Source: Nephrocerus scutellatus
Taxonomy: Eukaryota > Arthropoda > Insecta > Diptera > Pipunculidae
DNA length: 64,000 bases
Assembly (NCBI GenBank): GCA_947095585.1
Contig: OX352762.1
Coordinates: 50,919,843 to 50,983,842 of the forward strand
Reading direction: 5' to 3'
Shown: positions 1-10,120 of the stretch, in pieces
Position numbering within the stretch: position 1 is the first letter of the stretch
Layout of the letters: each line of letters begins with the position of its first letter
Made by a program: the position numbers and the translations under genes
The notes under the pieces: generated by a model
Told to the model about the DNA's origin: nothing
Databases searched by the model: none
Seen by the model: only the letters and a program-made list of their open reading frames with translations

Positions 1-1860
1 GTCATCCAAGGACATTCATTTGACCGGATTCTACGTGTCTTTAAGGGAACATGCCTATCAAAAAGCAGTAAAATGTTGCTTTTAAGCGGTCGACTGTTTA
101 TCTGCAGCTTCCATCCTCTTTTATTTTTAACTTCTCTAGGTGCCCCTTCAGTTTGCAATGTCCTGTTAGGAAACCCGTAATGATTCTTACATTACTTCTA
201 CTAAATCCCAATATTAGGCGGGACCTCTTTGGGTTATAATTGCCCAGTATTTCCTTTGCTTGCCGTATGCGTCTAGAGATTTAAAACAGCTTGGCTGTCT
301 GTCATGATTGCTATTTCCTGCCTCATGTAGTTCCTTCCCAGATTGAAGTGAGCACATCTTTCAATGGCATGTACTTCTGCCTAGAATATACTCGGGTACA
401 TCCCCATCGATATGGAGTGTTTGGTTCGTGGCCCATATATTCCAGCACCCGTGCCTTCTGCCTTCTTTGATCCATCCGTATACCACTTTATGGCACCCGG
501 ATGAATCTGGTATTCAGTTTCTGACCCGAATTCCTTTTTGATGCTCATTTTGATTTCGAAGTTCTTTTTGAACTCAAGCTTCCGCACCATGTTACCGCAT
601 GGCATGCTCGCTAGAGGAATATGCTTGGTAAGTGGTTCTAATATCCCTCTTGCCCTGCTGTCCGTAAAGCAGCCTACCTTGCTCAAACGTAACTTGGTTT
701 CTATGGATTTGCTCTCTACCACTAAGTGTAGTAGGAGAAGCCCAAGGATTGCCTCCATGCCCGCTGTTGGGCAGGTTCTCATGGCCCCTGTAATTAAAAC
801 ACAGGCCAGTCTCTGTACTTTTTCCAACTCCCTTTTCGTGGTGCTTAGCTTGGTCCTGTTCGCCCATGCAACTGCTCCGTAGGTTATCATTGGAATAACT
901 ATCATGGTGTACATCCAGTGATTTATTCTGGGGCTAACTCCCCACGATTTTCCTGCCACCCTTCTGCACACCATGATTGCTCTTTTTGATTTTTGTAGCA
1001 CTGCTTGTTGGTGTTTGTTCCAGAGCAGTCTAGTATCAAATATCAGCCCCAGATATTTAACCTTTAAACTTTGCTGATAGTGATCTCTTCTCCATTTAGG
1101 GTAATCGGGTGTATACGCCCCAACTTCCTTCTGTTGGTGAAGGGAACCAGTGCGGTCTTGTTAGGGTTTACCCTGAGTCCCACCTCCTGGCACCATCACC
1201 ATCGTGATGGTTAATCCATTTTGGATTATGTCATAGAGGACTTCCTCGAACTTCGCTCTAGCTACGATGACTATGTCGTCTGCGTAGCCTTGTGCGTAAG
1301 TCCCTGCTTCAGCTAGTCGCTGCAGTAGTTCATCTACAAGGATGTTCCACAGAAGGGGAGGCAAAACTCCTTGTAGAGTTGACCATAATGGTTTTGTCAC
1401 CAACTATAGTCTACGCTGTTCTGGTGATCAGCATGTCGCACAACCATGTAGTGATTGTGCTGTCTACTTCCTTCCTCTCCAGAGCACTTCTTACCGCAAC
1501 ATGAGATGCGTTGTCGAATGCTCCGTCGATGTTAAGGAAGGCGCAAAGCGCGATTTCCTTACTGGCAAGAGACCTCTCTATGCTTTCCGTTAGCTCCCAC
1601 AGTGCGGTCTCCGTAGATATGCCCGCTCTGTATGCATGCTGACTGGAATGTAATGTTTCTTTTTTAGTATTCTCGACCTAATATAGTTGTCGATAACCTT
1701 TTCGACGGTCTTCAAGACGAACGAAGTTAGGCTTAGGATTGGTCTAAAGGACTTCGGATGGGTGGGATCTTTTTTCCCCACCTTCGGTATAAATACAACC
1801 CTTGCCCTTCGCTTCGCGCTTCACGTTGAATTAGGTGGTTGCTCTTTGTAAGGCTATCGT
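1..1860 (-). pseudogene. non-LTR retrotransposon ORF2 remnant (RT + RNase H, R1/LOA-like)
   Basis: Degenerate second ORF of a LINE, read right to left. An N-terminal RT block (GKKDPTHPKSFRPI) lies near 1780-1735. A palm block (LLWNILVDELLQRL followed by GYADDIVIV, the YADD catalytic motif) lies near 1380-1250. A thumb/connection segment opens at 1001. The RNase H domain begins near 455 with WYTDGSK...GTGAGIYGP and continues in another frame to MTDSQAV near 290-305. The blocks sit in different frames with stops between them, so the gene is dead. An RNase H after the RT is known for R1, LOA and I-type LINEs and is absent from RTE types. The endonuclease and ORF1 are missing: homology stops near 1860 at a 12-base A run, and the 3' end lies off the window. 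The clade within the RNase H-bearing LINEs is uncertain. Confidence 0.8.
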
Positions 1861-1949
1861 TAAAAAAAAAAAACTTGTCAGAGCTGAGTCCGATGTTTGA
1901 TAGCATCAAGCACGTATAAAACCTCTCTTCTTGTTGTTGCAGCCAAACT

Positions 1950-2144
1950 TTACAACAATGCATGCGTCCGACTTACCACCAGCAGCCTGACGTGATTTAG
2001 CACGAAAAATGCTTCGGAGAGGTGATGCGTTCTTTCTTTTTGTGGTTTGAGTACAATTTTGCTGCCTCCGATGTTCAATTTCGGCGAATCCACTCTGCGT
2101 TGATGTTGTCGTTGTGCTGCTTTGCTTCGTGTGTTGGTTGGCAT
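1950..2144 (-). other. short unassigned ORF, possibly an element ORF1 fragment
   Basis: An open frame starting MPTNTRSKAAQRQHQ with a basic N-terminus, about 64 codons. I do not recognise it. The Thr/Arg/Ser/Lys-rich start resembles the first residues of some retroelement Gag or ORF1 proteins, and it sits between a LINE remnant and a gypsy remnant on the same strand, so a retroelement fragment is likelier than a host exon. No domain or motif supports a specific call. Confidence 0.25.
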
Positions 2145-2329
2145 GTTGATTAATATTATGCGCAAAGAAACCAATTTTATAAAATATTTAGGTCGGATTT
2201 TTGGTGGAGAAAATGTACAATATTCCAAATAAAGCACGGCAAAGATTTAAAAGTACGAAAAACTTGAATGCGAGGCGGAAAGAAATAAAAAATAGTATGA
2301 TGGAAAAAAGCAAAATGAATTAAAACTGC

Positions 2330-2690
2330 GGAGACGACGTATGTCTAACTATCTTGTTTGCATTGCTGACTCGAACTCGAACCCGAGTTTCGTTCCCGCC
2401 GTTTCCCGCAGTAAATGCTGTCTTCTCCTTGTCGTCGTCATGAATTGCTACCTGCCAGTGTCCGCTTTTCAGATCCAATGTATTGAAGATTCTGGCTCCC
2501 AATAAGGTGTCCAACGTGTCGTTTATACGAGGTAATGAATAACTATCCTTCTTGATGACATCGTTTAGTTTCCGATATTGGCGCCTGTCGAATTTGAAAA
2601 GCATTTCCTGTATCGATTCGATGTCGCAATATATTGGTTTTACCCATGTCGCTGTCGCTGACATTAAAAACGTCGGCAAGTTGCTCTAGT
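2330..2690 (-). pseudogene. Ty3/gypsy reverse transcriptase fragment
   Basis: Antisense fragment of a gypsy-type pol gene. Reading leftward from about 2690 it shows the pre-RT block (MGKTNILRHRIDTGNA), then YRKLNDVIKKDSYSLPRIND, then the first catalytic block ARIFNTLDLKSGHWQVAI, whose Asp (in TLDL) is the first metal ligand of Ty3/gypsy RTs. The frame then decays near 2330 into low-complexity sequence and the YxDD block is absent. The segment follows directly on the gag fragment to its right, so protease and the rest of Gag were deleted. It belongs with the gag, PBS and LTR at 2731-3490 as one internally deleted element. Confidence 0.8.
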
Positions 2691-2730
2691 TGTTTACACA
2701 GCGAACGAATTATCTGCTTCCTTTCCAGAT

Positions 2731-3150
2731 CTAGTGGCGTATTCTTTGCTTTTGTTGATCAAACTTCTCGTATAGTTTGGAACTCAATTCTAGATTTTGT
2801 TGCTGCGATTGTTCACTTTGCCGGTCAAACTTGCTGTTCGTTTGTTCACTTTGATGCTTCATTTGTTCTCTCTGCTGGTCAAACTTGCTATTTATTTGTT
2901 GCATTAGAATTTGCAACATCGTTTCCATGTTTGGCACACCACCCTTTTCTTCCGAAGTGGACGATTTTCGCTCCACTAACTCCGTCTCGATTGAAAACAC
3001 TTCACCAGCTTGCTGCTTTTCCCCTTTAACAACTTACTGCAATCGGAAAAATAGCTCCTGCTTATTTCCGGGAGTGCTTAGACCTCGCCTTCCAAGCTCT
3101 TCTATAAGCTTCTGGGAACTATAAGATTTAATGTTCACTGCACTTTCCAT
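2731..3150 (-). pseudogene. gypsy-like Gag N-terminus (SAP-like + coiled coil)
   Basis: The frame opens with an ATG at 3150 about 150 nt inside the primer-binding site, as expected for Gag. The first ~40 residues contain a SAP-like helix-extension-helix (KLIEELGRRGLSTPGNKQEL), a fold often used to bind DNA or chromatin. A TAA then interrupts the frame, and the sequence continues as a Gln-rich heptad-like stretch (repeats of SKFDQQ, SKFDRQ, KFDQQ) that should form a coiled coil for Gag oligomerisation. The capsid and zinc-knuckle parts are missing because of the internal deletion. The element is dead. Confidence 0.7.
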
Positions 3151-3301
3151 TTTATTGTTTATCGATTTGTAAAAATTTCACTTAATTTATTTTACTGTCT
3201 TAATGATTGGAAAATCACCAATTAATTTATTTAATGTCCAAAATGTTACTGTCTCACAATTTGCAAATTTTTATTGTCTCTCAATTTACACGATTTGCGA
3301 A

Positions 3302-3319
3302 ATCCCACTTCTGACACCA
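3302..3319 (-). promoter_or_regulatory. primer-binding site, tRNA-Leu type
   Basis: On the minus strand this reads TGGTGTCAGAAGTGGGAT. It starts with TGG (pairing with a tRNA CCA end), and its complement matches the usual 3' end of tRNA-Leu. It lies 2 nt inside the LTR edge at 3322 and 150 nt upstream of the gag ATG. Confidence 0.8.
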
Positions 3320-3321
3320 AT

Positions 3322-3490
3322 TGTTACGAAATTCAGGCTTTCGAGTTCGTAAAGGATTTTGCAAATAAAACACAACGCAAGTTAATTAGTTTACAAATAA
3401 CAACTTTAATGAACAACAATAAAATTAACACAAGTTCACAATTTATATTAATGATTACTATTAGATGCACACAAAAACACTTATAATACT
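3322..3490 (-). repeat. partial 5' LTR of the gypsy element
   Basis: The edge TGTTACG (plus strand; minus-strand LTR end CGTAACA) sits next to the primer-binding site, which fixes the inner LTR boundary. The outer part is AT-rich and is cut near 3490 where a LINE 3' end with a GAT-repeat tail begins. No partner LTR is seen on the left, so the full length is unknown. Confidence 0.6.
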
Positions 3491-4545
3491 TGTCATCATC
3501 ATCATATTTGGCTCTACTACCGGGGTCCGGTACTGGTCTCCCGCAAAAAGTCTCTCCACCGGTCCCGATTTCGAGCCCATGTCATCCAGTTTGGCATCCC
3601 TAAACTCTTGGCGTCCTGGTCTACGCCATCCTTCCAGCGTAGGCTTGGCCGGCCTCGCTGTCGTGTTCCATAAATCCTACCGCAAAGGACTTTCCGAGCA
3701 GGATCCTTTTCGCTCATCCGAGCTAGGTGTCCTGCCCACCGGAGCCTACCGAGCTTAATTTTCTTCACAATGTCGACATCGCGGTAAATCTCGTAGATCT
3801 CATCATTATAGAGTCTCCGGAATCGTCCTTACTCACATACGGGGCCAACAATCCTCCGTAAGACTTTTCTCTCGAGGTCAGAATGCTTTTTGCTAAGCAC
3901 CCAAGTTCGGATCCATATGTAAGCACTGGTATAACCATTGTCTTATATATCAGCAGCTTGGATGTTATGGTTAAGTTCCTGGATTTGAAGAGTCTTGACA
4001 GACTATAGTAGGCTTTGTTGGCTTTAAGCAACCGTGCGCGTATTTCTGGTTCCATACTGTTATCGGCTGCTACAGTTGACCCGAGATAGTTAAAGGATTG
4101 CACTACTCAAATTCGCGCTCCACTTTTTGAATTGAGGGACCAATGTTGGATCTTCTACTTGCAGACGTGGCCACCATGTACTTTGTTTTTCTCTCATTTA
4201 TGTGCAGCCCCAGATTTCGTGCCGCCTGCTCGATCTGGATGAAAGCTTCCTGTACAGATCTTCGGTTCAACGATGTCAATATCGTCTTCGTAAGCCAGTA
4301 TCTGAATGGACTTATAGAGGATTGTTCCTCTCGCCGTTACATCAGAGTCTCGGATCACTTTCTCCAACGCCAGGTTGAAGAGGACGCAGGCCAGTTCATC
4401 CCCTTGTCGGAGCCCGTTATAGATGTTGAATGGGCTTGATAGTGATCCAGATATTTTTACTTGGCTTATAACATTGGTCATGGTCAACCTACATAGACGT
4501 GTCAGTTTATTTGAGATGCCGAATTCTCCAATGGCTTTATGTTCT
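3490..4545 (-). pseudogene. RTE-like LINE, 5'-truncated RT with 3' tail
   Basis: Three frames carry consecutive parts of one LINE RT without RNase H. Leftward from about 4545: NGLRQGDELACVLFNLALE, then ILAYEDDIDIV where YADD should be (Ala changed to Glu, both Asp kept). Next comes FNYLGSTVAADNSMEPEIRA and a thumb segment, then the C-terminal RWAGHLARMSEKDPARKVL...RGRPSLRWKDGVDQD block typical of RTE-like elements. The 3' end at about 3490-3510 is a short GAT trinucleotide run (CATCATCATCAT on the plus strand), as is usual for RTE tails. The endonuclease is lost by 5' truncation. It lies directly beside the cut LTR of the gypsy remnant, so it probably inserted there. Confidence 0.75.
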
Positions 4546-5194
4546 TTTACAAAAACCGGGCAAACCGCACAAACCGGTTTGACTACTTGTTTGACCAGTA
4601 CACAATGATTCAAACTTGCAGGCGGTTACATTTCCAATTTTAAATAATCTTAAGTCTTACAGCCTAAAAATAAGCTACATAAGAGTGCTTATTTTTAGTA
4701 TGCAATATTTTCTTAGTTCTAATTTTTAGTACTTAGTTTTGGTACATTGTGATTTATCTAGGACTCGAACCTTATGCACTACTTTTCGTAGCATTTGCTT
4801 ATTTTAAGTATGCAGTATTTACATTGCGATTTATTTTAGGATTCTAATTCTTTTATATGCGCTACTAAATACTTTTCGTAGCAATAACTTGAATTTTTTA
4901 AAAAATCTTAATACAAAAATCGTGTATTATATCTTGAATTATTAAAAGAGTCTTAATACAAAAGTCGTGAACTTTATCTTGAATTATAAAAAGAGTCTTA
5001 ATACAAATCGTCTACTAAATCAAAAAACCTTACAAAATACAATTATAATAATAATAATATTTACAAGATTTAATAGTGAATAAAGTTAAAATAAGTTAAT
5101 AATAAGAAAAGAACAAAAAACTCTTGACTTTTCATTTGCTAAAAGTGGACAACAAAAACTTCGCGAAAACAGTCAACCCAAAACAGTAGTAGAA
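4546..5194. other. AT-rich non-coding spacer
   Basis: No coding potential. It holds related blocks (GCTTATTTTTAGTATGCA near 4687 and GCTTATTTTAAGTATGCA near 4796) and the 45-bp tandem repeat listed separately. It may be UTR or LTR debris of the gypsy element to its right, but no boundary motif proves this. Confidence 0.4.
4889..5013. repeat. 45-bp tandem repeat, about 2.8 copies
   Basis: Units starting at 4889, 4934 and 4979 share TTGAATT...AAAGAGTCTTAATACAAA..TCGT with a few differences each. The array is short and AT-rich and does not code for protein. Confidence 0.75.
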
Positions 5195-5199
5195 CTTTT

Positions 5200-6614
5200 G
5201 AACCAAAGCCTCCCTGATTCGATAACTCAACGTACATACATGTCGCATCTGCTTTCCGGATCGGTGAACTATTTTGTAGTCGAAGTCGTTCAGGTACATT
5301 GCCCATCACGACACTCACAGCGGGACGTCTCGTTTGTTGGTGGTCATGTTAAAAGCATTAAAGTCGGTCACAATGCTGATAGACGTATCTCCACTTCTTC
5401 AAAGCTTGAATTATGGCGAGTACCTCCAGCTCGTATGAGTGGTATTTCTCTACCTGAGGCGTGGTTTTCCGGCTGATATACTGCACGGGATGGTACATTT
5501 GATCATCGCTGTTTCTCTGGAGTAGTACGTCTCCATATCCATACTTGGTGGCCTCGGTGTGAACCTCCGTCACAGCCTTCGGGTCGAACAGTTTAAGGAC
5601 TGCTGCCCACACAAGGGAATTCTTTAACAGTTCAATCGAAGTCTGTTGATTTACTTCCATCTTGAAAGCTATATCCTTCCTCAAGAGATCACTCAGCAGC
5701 CTGTCAACCGTGGCGTAGTTCGGAATGAATTTCCGAAAGTAGGAAGTCAACCCCAGAAAAATTTGGAGGGATTTCCTATCTGCCGGTGTTGGGAACTCAC
5801 TAACAGCTCTCATTTCTCTGCAGATGGCTTGATCCTTCCGTCTCCAATTAAGTACCCAAGAAAATATATTTTTCCCTTTAAAAATTGGCACTTGGCGCAC
5901 TTGAACTTGAGACCATGTTTGCTGGCAACGTCAATCACTATCTTAAGTCGTTGAACGGCCTCTTGGTAACAGTTGGCAATGAAAATGATCATTCATATAC
6001 AGAATAATTTCGTCTTTTACTAATTTTTTAAATCGCGTTAACACTGCGGGTGAATTGTAAATACTAACTGGAACTTTGAGGAATTCATATTGGCCGTTGT
6101 GTGTTATGAATGATGTGTACTTCCTCGACTCGGCCTCCATTGTCCCATGGAAAAATCCATTCACGAGATCTGCCGTAGTGAATATCTTTGAGGGCTGTAA
6201 ACGGTCAATAACGTCTTCGATAAGCGGCATCGGAATATGGTCTTTAACTATCATCGCGTTGATTTGGCGGTAATCGCAGCATAACCTTTTGGTACCGTCC
6301 TTCTTCGAGACGAAAACCACCGGTGAAGCAAAATCTGATTGACTTGGTTGCACAATCGCATCTTTGAGCCAGGGTGCCACTTACTTCTCGACTTCTTCCC
6401 TGTCCTTCGATGACATGCGTCTTGGATATTCGTATAATGGATTATCGTCTTTGAGGATCAATTTCACCTTGGCCGGCGTCTCCACGTCAGTTCGTGGCAA
6501 ATAAGCAGCGATACACCGTTCAACATTGCCTCTTAACTCCTTTGACAGATGAGACAAGTCAACATCGACAGCTAAATTAAAGTTCGTGCTACCAATGTGC
6601 ACAGCAACCCGCAA
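5200..6614 (-). pseudogene. Ty3/gypsy pol remnant: RT and RNase H
   Basis: Leftward from 6614 comes the RT lead-in (LKDDNPLYEYPRRMSSKDRE). Then, from 6380, come ASPVVFVSKKDGTKRLCCDYRQIN and the TTADLVNGFF block with the first catalytic Asp. The YxDD motif near 5990 reads YMND and is hit by a frameshift, so the active site is lost. The RT thumb (FLGLTSYFRKFIPNY) and RNase H (TEVHTEATKYGYGDVLLQ, ISRKTTPQVEKYHSYELE) follow at 5900-5358. The RNase H tail reaches about 5210, where homology stops, and no integrase is present. It lies downstream of the gag and protease remnants at 6842-8090 on the same strand and belongs to the same element. Confidence 0.85.
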
Positions 6615-6841
6615 AATTCCTTCCTCAAGTCACGCACCTCGTCCTTCGTTGTAATCTTCTCTTCAACTTCATCGTCTTCACTATCGACGTGAGCAGCATC
6701 ATCTTGGTCTTTTCATCCTCCTGGATTTGTTGCTCTCTGACCTCTGCTTCCCAATCCTCTTTAGTGAAAAGATCGTTCGATGTAGTTGTCTTTCCAGGTT
6801 TGCCTTCGTCTCGCTTCCCCTAGGGCCCCTGCGTTTTGCTC

Positions 6842-7346
6842 TCAGTGAATCCTCACCGGAACAGAACCTAACCTGATGCGATAATCACGACCACCTCCTT
6901 CATTAAGTCGGTTCCCAAAACCGCCAGAAAGTTCAAGTCCTCTTATCAATTCACGTGCAACTTTAGTTTGAAACAAATCAGCTTCGATCAGACCTCGTTT
7001 GATGACTTGATGGTTGCCTAACCCAGATAACACTATTGGTGATGGTTGTATGTTATACCTAATTGTGCCTAATTGTGAAAACGTCGCACCCGGTATCGAC
7101 CAGGGCTGTGGTCTCCACACCGTCAACCCATATGGTTTTAACTAGATGCGTAATTTTCATGCCAAACTTTGCGTTTGCAACTCTCTCGTCTTTCTGCTCT
7201 TTAAAAGCCAGTCCACACTCGAAGGAACGATGACCGCACCCATGGCATTTGAAGCACTTGAAACACTTCGGACATACTTTGGCTATATGAGAAGCTTTTC
7301 CGCATTTGTAGCAGCAGCGCACGTCCTTTCTCCGATCGCCAGACAT
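6842..7346 (-). pseudogene. gypsy Gag zinc knuckles and protease remnant
   Basis: Cys/His-rich segment (CCYKCGKASHIAKVCPKCFK...CHGCGHRSFEC) with two CCHC/CCHC-like nucleocapsid knuckles. It is followed after about 40 residues by ALVDTGCDVFTI, the aspartic protease active site (DTG). A frameshift just after the DTG block puts the rest of the protease in another frame, ending near 6842. It sits between the gag body on the right and the RT on the left, the normal Ty3/gypsy gag-pro-pol order. Confidence 0.75.
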
Positions 7347-7532
7347 GGATGGATGGGAGAGTGCAAACTGTTGTGGGTCTGGTTGTTCATATCTTTCTCG
7401 TAGATTTTGATCTTGGCCTTAAGTTCCTCAATCGTACGGGCCTCGTACAAAATGATTTTTTTTACTTTGTCCCCTCCACAAAATAATCCACCACGGACTA
7501 CTCGTCAACAGCTATGCGTTTCGCCATCTACA

Positions 7533-8090
7533 TTACGCGGCAAAACATTTATTTAGCGTCTCATTCGGTTGCTTCCGAGCGTTTCGCAGCTGTCGGTGTC
7601 GGCTAAATCCAGTGATACCTCGAATTAATGCTGCTTTCAGCGCAATCCAATCCCTAATGCGACCGTCACTCTGCACAAACATTTTCGCTGCTCCCTCCAT
7701 CAACCGCCTACCGTTAATATATTTCTGCAGATGATTCCACCCCACCAACAAACTCATGTCTTCTAACTCTGGACCCAGACTGCGACGCTTTGGAGGCTCT
7801 CGCCGCTAGTTTTTAAAAAATTCCCTCGACATCTTTAAACGAAAACACATCCCATACACAGCCACACATAATGTAACTTCCTCGCTCTGATTCATCGATA
7901 GTACACTCGTGGGATTATCGATCGCCCTTACTCCGGTCTCACTCTTCTCTCCAACATTAGCGTGTTGGGAGTCGATGTAGGCCGAAAGCCGTCTCTGCAG
8001 TTCTTTCTTGTCACCTGACGTCGAAAACCCTAAATCCCTCAATCTTTCCCTCAACTCATCCCTACCCATATGCGCGAACTCTTTATCCAT
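7533..8090 (-). pseudogene. gypsy Gag, N-terminal SAP-like domain and capsid part
   Basis: The ATG at 8090 starts MDKEFAHMGRDELRERLRDL followed by GFSTSGDKKELQRRLSAYID, a SAP-like motif. The frame ends near 7806. Capsid-like sequence resumes at 7757 (LVGWNHLQKYINGRRLMEGA...WIALKAALIRGI), a retrotransposon Gag-like helical region. The two blocks are out of frame, so no full Gag is made. It is the 5' gene of the 5.2-8.4 kb element. Confidence 0.7.
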
Positions 8091-8099
8091 GACTTCTCA

Positions 8100-8671
8100 C
8101 AAGCAAAAATACCAAGTACAAATTCAACTACTTATGTGCAGACAAATGCTTACAGAATTTTCCTCGCGTCCGCTGGTATGGTGTATATAGCTGCAGTTTT
8201 TTTTCTGCGTTTCATCTCTGCTGATCAGTCGTTTTCTCCTTGTTTCTGTTGATTTGTTTGCCGTACAGCCGGCTTACTGTTTTTCCTTTTCGTCGTCGCA
8301 CTGAAGTAGCGGTCCACATGCATGCGATGGGCGATGTACCAGTGGATTTAATTATACCGGTTGAGCCCCAAAATCGATGTGGGATATTACCACAATAATA
8401 ATTTATAATTTTTCGATTATTTATTGAGTAATTTTGAAAAGGTTAAATTCTGTGATTTGACAATTTATATACAAGGGTTGAAATATAAAAGTTATTTATC
8501 GAACTATGCACTGCACTGTTCTGCGCTCTTGGTATTCTATATTACGACTGATTCTGTGTTTCTTCATATGTGAAGATTTAACGAGCGAGAGAGAGAAAGG
8601 AGTGAGTGAAAGAAGACCTATATTTTAGTACACACGACTGGTCAATCAACGTGCGCATTGTTGACTTCCAA
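8100..8671 (-). other. 5' leader, possible tRNA-Pro-type PBS and LTR edge
   Basis: No gene. Minus-strand TTGGGGCTCAACCGGTAT (8354-8371) resembles proline-tRNA primer sites of the TGGGGGCTC type. Seven bases farther right a TG dinucleotide at 8378 (TGTGGGATATTACC) could be the LTR edge. No second LTR copy is present to confirm it. The rest is AT-rich with a GA-rich tract near 8582-8610, and it stops where a plus-strand BEL integrase begins. Confidence 0.4.
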
Positions 8672-9482
8672 GACGAGGGCGCCTGCAGAATTCATCGCTG
8701 TCGTATGAGAATATTCACCAAATTTTTCTACCAGCGGAGAGCAGATTGAGCCAGCTTATCATTAAAGAGGCACATTTAAAGACGTTGCATGGTGGTGTAC
8801 AACTCCTCATGCAGTACATCAAACAACATTTTTGGATAACCGGACTCCGCCGTGCAATTAAAACACGCATTGGGCGCTGTGTCATCTGTTTCCGCCAGAA
8901 GCACAGAAGACAGTCGTCAAGCAGCTAATGGGCAATCTTCCTGAAGATCGTGTGCAGCCAGCAAGAGCATTTAAGCATAGCGGTGTAGACTATGCAGGAC
9001 CAGTGCAAATCAAGGCCAGAGCAGGCCGTTGCAGAATTATAGAGAAGGGCTATATAGCGCTATTTGTGTGCATGGCAACGAAAGCGGTGCATTTAGAGTT
9101 GGTGAGCGACCAGACTACAAGAGCTTTTCTAGCTGCCTTCCAGAGATTCACAGGACGACGTGGGAGATGTGCAGTACTATGGAGCGACAACGCGACGACG
9201 TTCGTGGGTGCCAACAACGAGCTAAGGAAGGCAGCCGAATTCTTGAGATATCATATTGTGCATGAGCAAATCTGTGCAATGTGAACCGAGTGGAAGTTCA
9301 TCGTGCCAGGAGCCCCACATACAGGAGAACAGGTTATTGCAGTCCACCAGGGCGATGATGGACTTGTGCGAAGTGCAGACGTAAAACTGGAGCATACGAG
9401 CTAAAGACGTCCGGTGCAAAAGCTGTGCGTCCTACCCCTGGACAACCAACCCTCGGAGCAGTGTTGAAACCGTCGTTTCAAT
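8672..9482 (+). pseudogene. BEL/Pao integrase remnant
   Basis: The plus-strand reading starts at GRLQNSSLSYENI and gives the HHCC zinc region (AHLKTLHGGVQ...CVICFRQK). After a frameshift near 8928 comes MGNLPEDRVQPARAFKHSGV followed by DYAGP (first catalytic Asp), then LWSDNATTFVGANNELR with the second Asp. Near 9290 the frame shifts again into WKFIVPGAPHTGE, and the segment that should hold the catalytic Glu region is deleted. A C-terminal segment (VIAVHQGDDGLVRSADVKL) and a KAVRP tail remain, running into the polypurine tract. This is the 3' end of a BEL/Pao element whose 5' parts are missing. Confidence 0.85.
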
Positions 9483-10111
9483 GGGGGGACTGTTAGAGAT
9501 TGAGAGAAATTGTTCCACCGTGCCGGAGCCTGTATTCAACCCAGGGTGCACGCGCAAAAGGAGCAAAGAAGAAAACATAATAAATTGCAGGGCGCAACAA
9601 CAGAGCAATGGAAATTTCCACCGATCGACCATGATAGCTGCGAAATATCATGCCATAATACGGTTATACGTTGTGCGATACATAGTGCAATGCTACAACG
9701 TACAGTACATATATGCGCTAGGCACTCTGTACGCACGCTGATCACGCCATACGAGCATGGCTGTGTGCTCTACTTGTGCATGCTGCGCTGCTCTCACCAC
9801 TCACTGCATACAAGTGGTGGTGGTTTTGGTGCCACAGACAGAACGAGCATAGCCGACTGCGCAATACATTTGGCAAGTGTATATCATCAGGTATCATTTG
9901 AGCTATCGACCAGGGCGGTCGAAATCATTACAATATCATTTGAGGAGTTGACCAGGGCGGTTAAAATTCTGTAGCAGCACTCGACCAGGGCGGTCGATAT
10001 ACCTTTGAGCATTCAACGTGAGCAGAGCAGTCATCCGCAGTGCGATTTTCTTAGTGCTTGTGCCATTAAATTATTAATTAATTATTAAATATACAGTCCA
10101 CCTTTTAAACA
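9483..10111 (+). repeat. 3' LTR of the plus-strand BEL/Pao element with polypurine tract
   Basis: The purine run GGGGGGA at 9483-9489 acts as the polypurine tract; the LTR begins with TGTTAGAGATTG at 9491. A likely end is CCTTTTAAACA at 10111, giving a TG...CA LTR of about 620 bp. No second LTR copy is in the window, so the right edge is inferred. Inside are three copies of a palindrome-like motif centred on GACCAGGGCGGTC (9906, 9948, 9981). Immediately right of it, the minus-strand BEL body starts. Confidence 0.65.
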
Positions 10112-10120
10112 GTGCATTTT

